A stretch of DNA of 64,000 bases from Aplidium turbinatum (GCA_918807975.1 OU964926.1:25551996-25615995); one strand, 5' to 3'. Counted from the first letter of the stretch, positions 35,001 through 43,266 are shown. The notes: a model not told the origin generated them from the sequence alone. Made by a program: numbers and translations.

Positions 35001-38000
35001 GGCCAAATCTGGCCTCCCTTTGAGGAGCAAAGTGTTAAGAATTGCAGATCGAAAGTTAAAATATTAAAAGTTTTGTTTGGCCACACCGATTTTGGGCAAA
35101 CTGCTCTGCAGTCCAAGATTCTGGATTTCAAGCGCTCTGATTGACTAAAAATTATCCTTGAAGCTCTCCCTCTTTTGGTACTTTGCAGCAATTTTTGAAT
35201 TTGTTGGGGCTGCATAGAAAACAGCCCTACTTAATCAAATAACTTTACAGACTTTTTAAAGTTAGTTTTGATTTTGCAGAGTAGCGATGAGCCATGAATG
35301 TAGAAGTGTTAGCTGTAGAGTTAGGGTATTCAACAGGTTATAGGAAGTGCTAGTCAAGGCTAGGGCATCTTAAAATCACTTGAACCTTGTATGCAACGGC
35401 TAGGCTAGTCAAGACTAAGCTCAATACTAGTAAAGTTTGTCTCCAAAGCAATAGCCTACTGTTAGTTTTTTCAAATTATAGCTTAGAAATACATCAACTT
35501 TTTAGCAATGTTTGAATGCATTTTTTTCAAAATTTGGGGTAAAAACATGCTCAGAACGCTCCAAATTTAATGTAATTTTTCATTTTTTTCTGGGGGACAA
35601 CCCCCCGCGACGTCGTTCGCCTTCGGCAAACTCAGCGACGGGCTTCGACCCCCGGACTATTTATTGCAGCTCCACTGCTCACAAACACCACCAGATGCCA
35701 CTGTTGGCAGATGTAAATCGTTGATGCACCACTGGGGGTACCGGTAACCTATTCTTTAATAAAAGTAACACCATTTGTAGCCTAAATGTGGACAAGAACA
35801 AACGATGCAACGTCTGCTCGATTGCTCTGATCTGAAACTAAATTGTTTTGCACGAGGCTTGACTACGTGAACGATTCAAGATCACCACCTTGATCTTTAC
35901 GATCACGTTGAAATGGTGATCTCATTTCGATGTGATCACATATTCTTAATTTTCAAGATCATAAAAACTGTTCATCTTTTCCATCTCTGATTACAGAGCA
36001 GCAGTTACATGGGGGGTTGCGGTGGAGAAATATCACTGCTTACACTAAATATAGGCAGTGACATCTGTAATGTCTGTGCATCGTAAACACTTATTAGCGC
36101 AAAGCCATTCTAACAACGACTCTTCCACATTTGCTAAACTGCTGATCAGGTGACAACAAACTGAATGAATAGATCACTTGAAAGGCATTCAAGGGTACTA
36201 AAATAATAGAACAGTGTTATAAGGATAGGCTACATGTAACATCCTTCCCAAAAAAACGCAAATAACAGTAATAAGTTGGTAAAAAAACGATAATAAACAA
36301 TACAAGAACAAAAAGAAAGATTAGAAATGTAGGCTACCGTACTGGATTACTGGGGTTCATTCCTATCATGTCTTGCAGTTGTGTATTATTAATAAACTAT
36401 GGTCTTCACCCCAGTCTACATTGTTCCAATCAATCCATGCGAAGCATTTAGCCTACACTTTACTTTAAAAGTCGTTGTAATACCACGTTACTGTATTACA
36501 GTAGGTTGATCAGACGAAACAAAAGACGACAATAAAGATAACAGATTGGGTAAATCATCGTCACCCAATTGTGAGCAAGATTAGGTGCTCTCCATTCAGC
36601 GGCACCTAGTGAATAGAATAATTTCTCGGCAACAACACTTCAACAATCGGAAAACTTCACTCTGCCAATCTCGGTAACCAGCCCTGCGTCAAGAACCTCT
36701 GCAAGTACCGGTATGCGAAACTACCAGGAATAACGTTGTGTGAATAACCTATCAAGGCTTTGTCAGTACGAGGATAAACATTGTCGGCAGGAGTGGCCGA
36801 GTGGTTAGCGCGTTGGGCTCGCAGTCGAGAGCCTGCGTGTTCGACTCCAGCCACCCGCACTTGCTGTTGTTTCTCTGGGCAAGAAACTTTACGATAATTG
36901 CCTCTACCCAGTGATCGATTTCGAGTAATGGGTAGTACCAAATTTAAGTCATAAATAGAGTAGACAACCGGAAACAGACATTGCCGTCGGCTGCAGCGTG
37001 GGTCAGGTGTACGTCGGAAGGCGTACACCGATGCATAGCGCTCAAGTCCGCTTTCCCGCAATGCAGGATAAAGATAATAAAACAAAACAAACAAATTCAA
37101 AACCAACCAACCAACAAACCAACCATCGTCAACACCATGATCACTAAAATCTTTCCGGATATGACAATAATATCTTCTGCAAATTACGTCGTTGTTCAAT
37201 TTAATTTCATAAGATCTAGGGGCGACCATTTTTAACAGTCAGGCCTATGGATCGAACAGCGCCAGTTCCTGCTCAAATGCAGTGGTCTGATAACGTCAGC
37301 AAAAATTAGGAAAATGTTTATTCAACGATTTTGCATATATTTAACCGCAATTAATTTTGACTCAAAGCCAAACAAAGTGAAGACTTCACTGTTGCTTTAT
37401 TATTGATGCTTTATTGATGTGAATCCTCATCCTTGTTCACATTTTATATTTTACAGTGAAGATTTGATGAATATGGAAGACAAAGATATCAAAGCTTTGA
37501 AAACGTTTAAACAATTGTCATCTTTACACCGAAAAGAAGTTCTCAACTACGTAGATGTGATGAGAAGTGGAGCAATATCTTTTTCGCAGTTAGTAAGGTG
37601 AGTTTGTCAAAGTGCACTTGAAAACACAGAAAGATTCGTCATAGAAAGGTGACGAAAAGGCGTTGCCACTTTCACTCAGTTCACTTATGAAAAGTATGTG
37701 CAGTTGGTTTTGGAGACAACTCTTGTTTTTTTTGCAGAAACCACGAAGATTCCTCGATAATTTTTCATCAGCTGGTATTTTTGCGTTTTCGTTTCAATAA
37801 CGACTTTGTTTTTTTATGTGCTTTAGTTTAATGTGTCAGTTTTGAAAAGATTTATAGCGTTTAAATTTGTTTTTGCTGCAAATGAAGTGATTCATTTGCA
37901 ATCTAATTAACAAATACAAAAACAAGCAACCAATAGAACTCGCCTTTCCATATCAATGGAATGCAAATATAGATTAAGTTTACATGTTACCACAGCTGTA

Positions 38001-39556
38001 TTAGGGGCCCGATGTCATTCTGGCCGATGGGGTCCATTGAAGTCTTGACACGATATTAAGTTCATTTGAATGAATTAGTCATAACATTGTAGCAATTTGC
38101 TGATGAAATCGATTGTTTAACGCTAGGATGCACAAGCACGGTCAAATTGATCCTACAGGCTTTCAAGTGATTTTGGTCAGGCCACATATAGGTCGTGGCA
38201 CTGCTTTGTTTTCTTATATGTGCATAAACAGACATAACTAAGCAACAACACTACATTTAACATTATAAAAACGAAAAACAACAAGCGAACGTTTTCGGCT
38301 AGTCATATAGCCCTTTTCAAGCCTATAAGAAAAATACATTATTGAAAGAAATGCTAAAGAATCATATAGTATCACAGCAAAAAATATGGTCAAATCTAAA
38401 CATTTGAAAAACTGCCTCGCTCACACAAAATGATAACTGAAAATTACACAGCGCAACGGGTCAAGTAGTTCAGAGGTAAAAATAATTGATCCAAATCTAA
38501 TTAAAAATAATTGATTTTGTGCCACTATCTCTTGTGCTTCTGTCTTTCTTGCGTAATCTGCCTGAGTCCTTGTCTGAACAATCAATTATTTTTACCTCTG
38601 AAATACTTGACCCGTTGCGCTGTGTAATTTTCAGTTATCTTGTGCTTCTGTCTTTCTTGCATAATCTGCCTGAGTCCTTGTCTGAACAATCAATTATTTT
38701 TACCTCTGAAATACTTGACCCGTTGCGCTGTGTAATTTTCTGTTATCATTTTGTGTGAGCGAGGCAGTTTCTCAAATGTTTAGATTTGACCATATTTTTT
38801 GCTGTGATACTATATGATTCTTTAGCATTTCTTTCAATAATGTATTTTTCTTATAGGCTTGAAAAGGGCTATATGACTAGCCGAAAACGTTCGCTTGTTG
38901 TTTTTTGTTTTTATAATGTTAAATGTAGTGTTGTTGCTTAGTTATGTCTATTTATGGTTTAAAAGAGTTACCTCTCTACCCAAATTGTATTATATGTGCA
39001 TATCTTTAAAATGCAATAATTTGCTCATAAAATTGATTTTATAAATGATGAAGTTAGTTTTTTGTATTTTAGCTTGCACAAGCAAAACGACACTAATGAA
39101 AGCCCACAGAAGTGATTGGTGTGTTGTAATAATTCTATAAGGTATTCATAAATGTTGTGCGAAAACTTGTAAAATACAAACTGTTGGTTGCATTTCAGAT
39201 TTATAGTTGACCATTACGTGGAAGGAAAAGTCGACAGAATAGATCCTCACTGGAAACCTCAAGTGAATATATGTCAGCCTTGTGCCTTTAACTACAGTTG
39301 CATTATGAGATTTGATGACCTTGCCAAAGACGCTAATCGCATGTGGGATTATGTGGTGGACTATCAAAAGTTCAACGTTTCAAAAAAAGACATTCATATC
39401 AGCATGATAAAGACTAAAGTTGGCCATAATCCAGTGGCCACTGAATATTATAAACAAGTACCTGAGAACCATGTACAAATATTAAGAAACTTCTATGCAG
39501 ATGATTTTGTATTTTATAATTACGATCCTTATCTGTATCATGGATATATTAAATGA
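7834..39556 (+). CDS. Carbohydrate sulfotransferase, CHST8-14 family (six-exon gene 1)
   Basis: Six exons (7834-8059, 21707-21879, 22056-22171, 29073-29264, 37457-37597, 39199-39556) have GT-AG introns and matching phases and total 1206 nt, or 401 residues plus stop. The protein should be a Golgi type II enzyme moving sulfate from PAPS to a sugar, probably a glycosaminoglycan or N-glycan end; the acceptor cannot be told. Residues 5-23 are a membrane anchor. The 5'-phosphosulfate loop is IMCETPKVASTT (127-138), split by an intron after Lys133. The 3'-phosphate motif is SRHPLERVVSAY (191-202). DPHWKPQ...CQPC (298-311) is the family C-terminal signature. Length fits the family (about 350-450). 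Sequons occur at NLS, NYS, NDT and NVS. Introns reach 13.6 kb through transposon load. Confidence 0.9.
8440..8710 (+). repeat. tRNA-derived SINE-like copy
   Basis: A B-box-like GTGGGTTCGACACCGCTCC at 8512 is followed by a CTCGGCAAAAACACTTAAT word, typical of a SINE body, and an AT-rich tail with TTATTATTAC. The A box is worn. Confidence 0.45.
9021..10271. mobile_element. Non-autonomous hAT element, 1251 bp
   Basis: Terminal repeats are CAGGGGCGCCGGAA and TTCCGGCGCCCCTG. The 8-bp TSD CGCTCATA is perfect (9013-9020, 10272-10279). The interior has a G-rich left end and no transposase frame. Confidence 0.92.
10280..11290. other. Intronic DNA without recognised features
   Basis: I see no coding, RNA or clear repeat structure. 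A stretch at 11155-11200 (CTTGCCCCCGGAATCAT and a CCCCACTCTACC word) resembles the end of a mariner-type MITE whose other end might lie near 8192, but the match is loose. Confidence 0.35.
11369..12016 (+). pseudogene. LINE endonuclease domain, first frame
   Basis: It encodes the N-terminal part of the apurinic-like endonuclease, with LLQETHC near residue 70 and DFNCHH near residue 163. One frameshift at about 11875 moves the rest (FFSGRWNTGTNSDLAFAS and LEKFPRSQHRPS) into the next frame up to the piggyBac junction at 12149. Confidence 0.8.
13140..14795 (-). pseudogene. piggyBac transposase (DDE_Tnp_1_7), decayed
   Basis: Read from 14795 downward. An N-terminal region contains ELEAFIGLWYIKGLL. 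The first catalytic Asp is in LSLDETLFPSR (near 14180), the second in RNISLDRFYTSL (near 13910), and the third in DFTKDGTDVVDQKMAYYS (near 13620). LLDVARVNAM follows. All three catalytic aspartates are visible, but the frame changes between blocks and in-frame stops occur, so no single intact product exists. I could not find the cysteine-rich C-terminal finger. Confidence 0.88.
16404..17722. mobile_element. TIR-bounded element of unknown superfamily inside piggyBac
   Basis: A 33-bp inverted repeat, GAAGCGTTTAGAACGAAAAG... at 16404-16436, matches 17690-17722 in reverse. AAAT sits outside each end and may be a 4-bp TSD. Subterminal words such as AAGTGC(C/T)(C/T)AAGTCC recur near 17440-17510. 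No transposase is visible. Confidence 0.6.
17906..20229 (+). pseudogene. LINE reverse transcriptase and C-terminal region
   Basis: Starting at the piggyBac exit, the frame encodes the linker (MANWEYYSLLTNEATQYL), RT blocks GKAPGPDHLCPELI, YRPISLLCIPFKILERLI, QAGFRHGRSTVDQ, motif A AAYDSVW, QGSVLAPLLFNIY and YADD, then thumb and a 339-residue open stretch from 19210 with NAMRTVTG-like and RLNRLRTGVGRFRSDMHKLG blocks and a Cys/His cluster (C-x12-HLIHHC). Several frame changes separate the blocks. Confidence 0.85.
20561..21176 (+). repeat. tRNA-SINE family A, full-length copy interrupted by a LINE tail
   Basis: The tRNA head has an A box (AGCTCAGTTGGTTAGCGCG) and B box (GCTGGTTCGACTCTCGG). The body GGAAACTTCACTCTGTCATC and a tail ending AAAGATTCAATCAATCAA follow. 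A LINE 3' fragment (20733-21020) splits it with a TSD. Other copies are at 6579, 31026, 36578, 60121, 61324 and 61421. Confidence 0.85.
20733..21020 (+). mobile_element. 5'-truncated RTE-like LINE 3' end inside a SINE
   Basis: It encodes a LINE C-terminus (KLFGHTKRSQFG...GKRKRGRQPKRW) and ends in a GATGATG tail. It is flanked by AACAAGACTTCAAC (20719-20732) and AACAAGACTACAAC (21021-21034), a TSD with one mismatch. It resembles the end of the LINE at 40109-43257. Confidence 0.8.
21707..21879 (+). CDS. Gene 1 exon 2: stem end and first half of PAPS loop
   Basis: Acceptor TTATTCCAG, phase 1 in, phase 0 out with donor AAA/GTGAGT. It encodes SCIGIHNLSCEEPYLSRVL...ELKLIMCETPK, ending on the Pro-Lys of the 5'-phosphosulfate loop. 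It is 173 nt, exactly like the gene 2 counterpart. Confidence 0.9.
22056..22171 (+). CDS. Gene 1 exon 3: second half of PAPS loop
   Basis: Acceptor TTTTCTAG. It begins VASTTLQKVMIKMDTSFKE, completing PKVAST, and ends WGNNCFT before donor GA/GTACGT, phase 2. Confidence 0.9.
22263..22922 (+). mobile_element. Degenerate LINE reverse-transcriptase fragment
   Basis: Scattered frames show RT words: a RSGRSTTSQLL-like block, LPQGSVLVPLLYNRYTNDQP, FVYADDFCLIS and an YLGVTLEGTL-like block. Several stops and shifts occur. It is cut at 22922 by the transposon at 22929 and resumes for a short distance after 25199. Confidence 0.7.
23474..24013 (+). CDS. Transposon-borne protein with NDRAERGVAL motif, function unknown
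   Basis: A 179-codon frame lies just inside the left TIR. It contains LSVVNDRAERGVALSLIQDF and QLQFLLQVVTEHRKLFPN. I recall this C-terminal block from multicopy invertebrate proteins of unknown function, but cannot cite a family. The N-terminus looks cut, so this is probably the end of a longer protein or a last exon. Its place inside the TIRs suggests it is the element's transposase or accessory protein. Confidence 0.5.
   Translation: MLDGEGDLCKKLGMHLWYLSEEMVGLALFDSRLSVESKKLMVATMLDETGERPPRRPSIKVDAFLSNKGLDQYCTSNSKWLLQLLVLGENEAIIILSKDPAHWTEDGAFIQALHMAKGLSVVNDRAERGVALSLIQDFNKILTEDEYQLQFLLQVVTEHRKLFPNSNKNNIVYSSSFKL
24058..24800 (-). mobile_element. LINE C-terminal fragment nested in the long-TIR transposon
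   Basis: Minus-strand words ALRIVTGCLRPTPSDNFPVL, AGNQPAEFRREEAILSLSRR and WVRLNRLRTGLAYW match the C-terminal region of the LINE at 19210-20229. It has several stops and shifts and no RT core. Confidence 0.75.
25331..26006. mobile_element. Non-autonomous hAT element, 676 bp
   Basis: Ends are CAGGGCCGTTGAC and, inverted, GTCAACGCCCTTG. Flanks GTTCTGTA/GTCCTGTA form an 8-bp TSD with one mismatch. GGGCCCGG-rich subterminal words appear near both ends. Confidence 0.75.
26160..26740 (-). mobile_element. LINE 3' fragment with (CAAA)n tail
   Basis: The minus strand encodes a LINE C-terminal domain (YSGAKIWNNISDEIRKSSF...FKRMYKKKIIDSY) followed by a 3' UTR and a (CAAA)n tail seen as TTTG repeats at 26161-26180. 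It is 5'-truncated. The words are typical of CR1/L1-like C-termini and differ from the other LINEs here. Confidence 0.7.
26808..26933 (+). mobile_element. Hammerhead-bearing SINE-like element, copy 2 (5'-truncated)
   Basis: From GGTAAAGCGGCGGTCGAATA to CCGAGAAACAT this matches the 3' 126 bp of the element at 6095-6394 with a few changes. Just upstream an ACATGGAARTCGTAAC-type word is repeated about three times (26715-26780). Confidence 0.8.
26849..26896 (+). ncRNA. Hammerhead ribozyme, copy 2
   Basis: Stem I GCGATA (26849-26854) pairs TATCGC (26891-26896). The core is CTGACGA, which still fits CUGANGA. Stem II pairs GCCCA with TGGGC, then GAAA (26878-26881), stem III CAC-G-GTG and TC. Stem pairs match copy 1. 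Confidence 0.8.
27103..28444. mobile_element. Mariner/pogo-like element with TA target site
   Basis: Ends GGGCAAAGTAGGGCGTGTTG and the inverted CAACACGCCCCACCTTGCCC are flanked by TA. The word GTGTTGTCACA recurs in the subterminal regions in both orientations (27113, 27128, 27460, 28318, 28345, 28420). The interior holds only a 66-codon frame of no recognised family and a nested hAT (27624-28123). Confidence 0.75.
27624..28123. mobile_element. Nested non-autonomous hAT, 500 bp
   Basis: Ends CAGTGTTGTACGTTGACGC and GCGTACAACACTG with a perfect 8-bp TSD TATATAGG (27616-27623, 28124-28131). GACGC(T/C)GACG(T/C)CGTC-like words recur inside. A truncated relative is at 29548-29740 and a related end near 62924. 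Confidence 0.9.
29073..29264 (+). CDS. Gene 1 exon 4: 3'-phosphate-binding motif
   Basis: Acceptor CTTGCAG; phase 2 in and out; donor AAG/GTATAA. It encodes LTEEEARLRTNTYTSLLISR, then HPLERVVSAYINKL, the PAPS 3'-phosphate site, and ends LQQASGHLHGVGR. The gene 2 version is 78 nt longer. Confidence 0.92.
29548..29740 (+). repeat. Truncated copy of the 27624 hAT family
   Basis: It shares TTGACGCTGAGGCTAGC(G/A)CC and the following 150 bp with 27640-27775. Ends and TSD are not visible. 29740-30640 holds open stretches of no recognised family and two GGCGGCCATCT words. Confidence 0.6.
30645..31389 (+). pseudogene. hAT transposase C-terminal remnant, split by a SINE
   Basis: Open pieces read RNIPLIQNSKMVPINANQF, then near 30990 TAECERDFSLMNN, the hAT dimerisation-domain word, and after the SINE GPPVAQFTAKKYVRSWLLNH. 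The layout matches hAT transposases annotated in animals as zinc finger 862-like. One stop and frame changes are seen besides the SINE. No TIRs were found. Confidence 0.7.
31026..31168 (+). repeat. tRNA-SINE family A, 5'-truncated copy
   Basis: It matches the SINE from CAATCGGAAACTTCACTCTG to AAAATTCAATCAATC and interrupts the hAT transposase remnant just after its FSLMNN codons. Confidence 0.85.
31548..35703. mobile_element. Large decayed hAT element, 4.2 kb
   Basis: The left end CAGTGGCGGCTCGTGCC and right end (inverted) CAGTGGCATCTGGTGGTG share a short TIR. The 8-bp TSD TTGGCAGA is perfect (31540-31547, 35704-35711). Both ends carry G/C-rich subterminal sequence. The length suits a former autonomous element, but no hAT motif is readable; a 135-codon frame at 33293-33700 matches nothing I know. 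Contains the ATC-rich microsatellite at 33995. Confidence 0.7.
33995..34165 (+). repeat. (TTATCA)-type microsatellite
   Basis: Imperfect tandem TTATCA/TTATTATCA units with T-rich interruptions. An ACAAAATATTTTGTA palindrome is repeated just upstream. Confidence 0.85.
36578..36783 (+). repeat. tRNA-SINE family A, head-less copy
   Basis: It runs from AGGTGCTCTCCATTCAGCGG through AACTTCACTCTGCCAATCTC to GTACGAGGATAAACATTG. A different SINE follows directly. Confidence 0.85.
36785..37140 (+). repeat. tRNA-SINE family B (Leu/Ser-like head)
   Basis: A clear tRNA-like head: A box AGTGGCCGAGTGGTTAGCGC, B box GTGTTCGACTCCAGCC. A body with TTTCTCTGGGCAAGAAACTT follows and a tail of AACCAACC units. 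The head lacks a good acceptor stem, so it is a SINE promoter and not a tRNA gene. Confidence 0.8.
37457..37597 (+). CDS. Gene 1 exon 5
   Basis: Acceptor TTTTACAG, donor AAG/GTGAGT, phase 2 in and out. It encodes EDLMNMEDKDIKALKTFKQL and NYVDVMRSGAISFSQLV, with the F-x-x-LV word that precedes the next conserved block in the CHST family. Confidence 0.88.
37915..38170 (+). repeat. Intronic segment duplicated at 44570-44820
   Basis: It shares AACTCGCCTTT(C/T)CAT, GCAAATATAG(A/G)TTA, ATGTCATTCTGGCC and TTTGCTGATGAAATC in the same order with 44570-44820. The pair looks like an old duplicated stretch of sulfotransferase intron. Confidence 0.75.
38232..38950. repeat. Large foldback with internal direct repeat, possibly Penelope-derived
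   Basis: Arms of about 260 bp (38232-38495, 38687-38950) are nearly perfect inverted copies. Between them a unit of about 111 bp starting CTTGTGCTTCTGTCTTTCTT (38529, 38640) is repeated in tandem. Each arm carries TTGAAAAGGGCTAT...TAGCCGAAAACGTT, which looks like a worn hammerhead (stem II GGCTA/TAGCC and GAAAAC retained, CUGANGA lost). Such motifs plus inverted/tandem ends are known for Penelope-like elements, but no coding part is present. Confidence 0.7.
39199..39556 (+). CDS. Gene 1 exon 6: C-terminal family signature and stop
   Basis: Acceptor CATTTCAG. It encodes RFIVDHYVEGKVDRIDPHWK, then PQVNICQPCAFNYSCIMRFD, the DxHWxPQ...C..C...Y signature of CHST8-14 enzymes, and ends LYHGYIK with TGA at 39554. 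No AATAAA was securely assigned downstream. Confidence 0.92.
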
Positions 39557-39839
39557 CATCAGGAAACATATTAGGTCATCACTAGAACGTAACCGCCATA
39601 TAGAGATTTGAAAATGATACTTTGTTTTAACTTTTTTATTAAATTTGTTCAACAAAAAAATAAGTGAACATTTTAAATTTTGAAATTTTTATTTGAATAA
39701 GCTGGAGATGCTATTACTATAGCCAAATCGATTTTTAAAAAATTACACTAAGAGATTAGATTGTTGTGAATTGTGCAAATGCCAGCATTTGATGAATGCA
39801 AAATAGCAGTACCAAGTACAAATAGGTGTGTGGTACAAG

Positions 39840-42800
39840 TAGCACCTTTGAACCCTGGGCAGTCGCGATGGATTGTTACACCATGGGTCTCGGGGAACAC
39901 TGGTCTTGATCACACACCAAACTAACAAGTGGGTCCACGTCCCACCTCACGGGCAACAACCTCGACTGGTTGGCTAAAACTTGTTAGAAATCCTGCTGCC
40001 TTGCAGGAAATACTTTTTTAAGTAAAGGCTAGGCCCACCGCCAATAACTGTGGTTAGCGTCAGGAAGGGCATCCGGCTGGAAAATCTATGCTCCAAAATA
40101 TTATTTAAATGCAGCAAAAGCTAAAAATGGCCCCTAGTCCCCAGCAGCCCTTAGATGGGCAAGGGGTGCGAAGAATCTCTGGGTTCCGAGAAAACAAAAA
40201 AACATTGAAAAAAGATTATGGTGTTAGAATCGTATGCTGGAATGTGGGAAGTTTGTGTGGTAAAGGAACTGAAATATGTGAAGAACTAAGAAAAAGAAGG
40301 GTGGATATATGTTGCCTAGAGGAAGTAAGATGGAGGGGACAGTCAGCGCGGTTTTTAGGTGCCAATGGGAGGAGATATAAGTTATGGTGGTCAGGAAATA
40401 ACACAGGAATCGGTGGTGTTGGTTTCTTGGTAAAAGAGGAATTGTGTGAGAAAGTAATAGAAGTTAGAAGAAGGGGTGACAGAGTGATGACAATGGTACT
40501 TGCTTTTGAAGAGGAGGTAGTGAGGCTAATTTGTGCATATGCACCTCAAAGTGGTAGGGATTACTTAGAAAAGGAAAGTTTTTATGATGTTTTGGCAGAG
40601 GAATGGGATTTACGGAGTTCAAAAGAGTTGGTGTTTGGATTAGGAGATTTTAATGGACATGTTGGAAAACAAGCAAATGGGTTCGAGGGCATTCATGGAA
40701 GGTATGGTTTTGGGGAGAAAAACATGGAAGGAAGAATGCTACTTGAATTTTGTGATGAAAGCAAACTTTGTATTGCCAACACATGGTTTAAAAAGAAAGA
40801 GAAAATGAAGGTGACTTACAGCTCAGGAGGACATGAGTCAGAAATTGATTTTATTGTGGTTGGGCAGGAACAGAGAAAGTACTTGAAGAATGTGAAAGTA
40901 ATTCCGTGGGAGTTGCAGCATAGACTAGTAGTAGGAGACTTAAATATGAAAAAAGTGAAGAAAATTATGAAGAAAGAACGAGTTTTTGTGAGAAATGTGT
41001 GGAAACTGGAGGAAAAAGAAACGAGAATTAAGTTTGTGAAAAGAGCAAAAGAGCTGGTAAACATGAGTGCGCAGGACTTGTGGGCTTCATTTCAGAAAGG
41101 TGTCCTAGCAGCATGTGATGAAGTATGTGGGAAAAAGAAAGTGAGGAGGGATTGTGGAGACACATGGTGGTGAGATGAAGAGGTGAAGCATGCGATTTCA
41201 CAGAAAAGAGATGCATACAAGCAGTGGCGCAAAAATGGGTCAGAAGAGAATAAAAAGAAGTATAAGAGTATAAAAAAGAAGGCAAAGAGGGTTGTTGCAA
41301 GAGCTATGAAGAATGGTGCTGAGGAGGAACTTAATAAAATGTGGAAAAGCCAAAACAAAGTATTCAGACTCATAAAGCAAATGAAAAAGGACGTGAAAGA
41401 TGTTGTAGGGGGAAGATGTATAAGGAGTGGAGATGGGAAGTTGCATTTCAGCCCGGAAAGCAGAGGAGAAGTGTGGAAGGAACATATGGAAAATGTTATG
41501 AATAAGGAGAATGTATGGGATCATATGACAGAGGTTGATCTGGTGGAGGGTCCAGTGGGACAGGTGACTCGTGATGAAGTGGTGGAGGCAATGGGACAAA
41601 TGAAACTGCATAAAGCAGCCGGTCCATTAGAAGTGAGCTTAGAGATGATAAAAGCAAGTGGAGAGTTGGGAATTGAAGTAATGCTACAACTTAGCCAAAG
41701 GGTATTAGATGGAGAGGGAATGCCGGAGGAGTGGAAGCATAGTACTGTTGTTTCACTGTTCAAGAGAAAGGGGGATGTGAAAAGTTGCAGTGCATATAGA
41801 GGTGTAAAACTACTAGAGCATGGAATGAAAATTGTGGAGCGAATACTAGAAAAGAGGTTGAGAACATTGGTGAAATTAAATGATATGCAGTTTTGATTTA
41901 TGCCAGGAAAAGGTACAGTGGATGCTCTGTTTATATTGAGAAGAATGCAGGAGGAATACCGAGAGAAGCAGAGAAAACTATATATGTGTTTCATCGACTT
42001 AGAAAAGGCATTTGACAGAGTACCAAGGAAAGTGATGGAGTGGGCAATGAGGAAAAGAGGTATACCGGAGGTATTAGTGAGAGCTGTGATGTCTATGTAT
42101 GAGGATGCAAGAACAAAAGTGAGAGTTGGATCAAATTATTCAAACGAGTTTTTTGTGAAGGTTGGTGTACACCAAGGATCAGTTTTGTCACCTCTGATAT
42201 TTGCTATTGTGGTTGACGTTGTAACTGAAGGAGTGAGGGAGGGCTTGCCTTATTGAGTGAAATTTTGTATGCAGACGACCTGGTCTTGACAAGTAATAGT
42301 ATGGAGGGACTGGAGAGAAAGTTTGAGAAATGGAAAGAAGCATTTGAAACCAAGGGTATGAAGGTGAATCTTGAAAAAACAAAAGTGATGGTGAGTGGAG
42401 CAGAAGGAACAGTTGTTGAGAGCAAAGTAGATCCCTGTAGAATATGTGGCAAGAGAGTGATGAGAAATTCAATGCAATGCAAGGAATGTGGAAAGTGGGT
42501 ACATGCAAGATGTGCTAATGTCAAGAGAGCCGCAACAAGATTGGCGAAGTGTTTTGTTTGTGGGAAATGCAGTAAAGGAAGGAATGAAGTGGAAGGCCAT
42601 GATGATGAGTTCTGCCATGGCATCGAAACAGTGACAGACTTCTGTTATCTGGGTGATCGGATAAATGGAAGTGGTGGATGTGAAGCAGCGGTGACAACAA
42701 GGGCAAGATTGGGCTGGGCAAAGTCCAGGGAATGTGGGGAAATGTTGTATGGCAGAAAATTTTCACTAAGGATGAAAGGAAAAGTATATCGGAGCTGTGT

Positions 42801-43266
42801 GCGGCCTGCAATGCTATATGGTAGCGAGACATGGGTATTGAGAGAGAGTGAACTGGCAATCCTGAGAAGAACGGAAAGGTCAATGGTGAGAACAATGTGT
42901 GGGGTGAAAACGAGAAGGGAAAAAAGGACTGAAGAATTGTTGGATATGCTAGAGATGAGAGAGACCATAGACCAAATGGCAAGGGAAAATGGAGTGAGAT
43001 GGTATGGACATGTGATAAGGAGGGAGGAAGGAAGTTTTCTTAGAAAGGCACTAGATCTAAAGGTGGATGGGAAGAGGAAACGCGGTCGTCCAAGAAGAAC
43101 GTGGAAACAACAAGTGAAGGATGAATTTAAAAAAGTCGGACTGAAGGAGGAAGATGCAAGGGACAGGGTGAAATGGAGAAAAGGGATTAAAACAATTGCT
43201 GCGTGGAAACAATCGGCCACCCCCACTAGTGGGGAACAAACCGACGATGGATTATGATGATGAAGT
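39840..43266 (+). mobile_element. Near-intact RTE-like LINE
   Basis: A leader of about 270 bp contains the word GTCAGGAAGGGCATCCGGCT, common in front of such elements. One ORF (40109-43257) follows, then a short 3' end and a GATGATGA tail. The element sits just downstream of gene 1 in sense orientation. TSDs were not found with confidence. Confidence 0.88.
40109..43257 (+). pseudogene. LINE ORF: APE endonuclease, reverse transcriptase, embedded zinc finger
   Basis: Endonuclease: IVCWNVGSLCGKG, CCLEEVRWRGQSARFLG, GLGDFNGHVG and SEIDFIVV. Reverse transcriptase: AYRGVKLLEHGMKIVERIL, CFIDLEKAFDRVPRKVM, HQGSVLSPLIFAIV, ILYADDLVL. Next comes a PHD-like finger, C-x2-C...C-x2-C-(x4)-H-x2-C...C-x2-C (about 42437-42575), then VTDFCYLGDRI, RPAMLYGSETWVL, GVRWYGHVIRR and KRGRPRRTWKQQ. 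Only three breaks are seen: stops at 41171-41173 and 41894-41896 in an otherwise continuous frame, and one frameshift at about 42250. It is therefore young. Confidence 0.9.

Noticed and set aside
36787-36868. Possible Leu/Ser tRNA gene
   Set aside because: No paired acceptor ends, no long variable arm, and it runs straight into a SINE body with an AACC-rich tail.
40216-43226. Long open frames on the minus strand
   Set aside because: They mirror the purine-rich LINE coding strand and contain no motifs.
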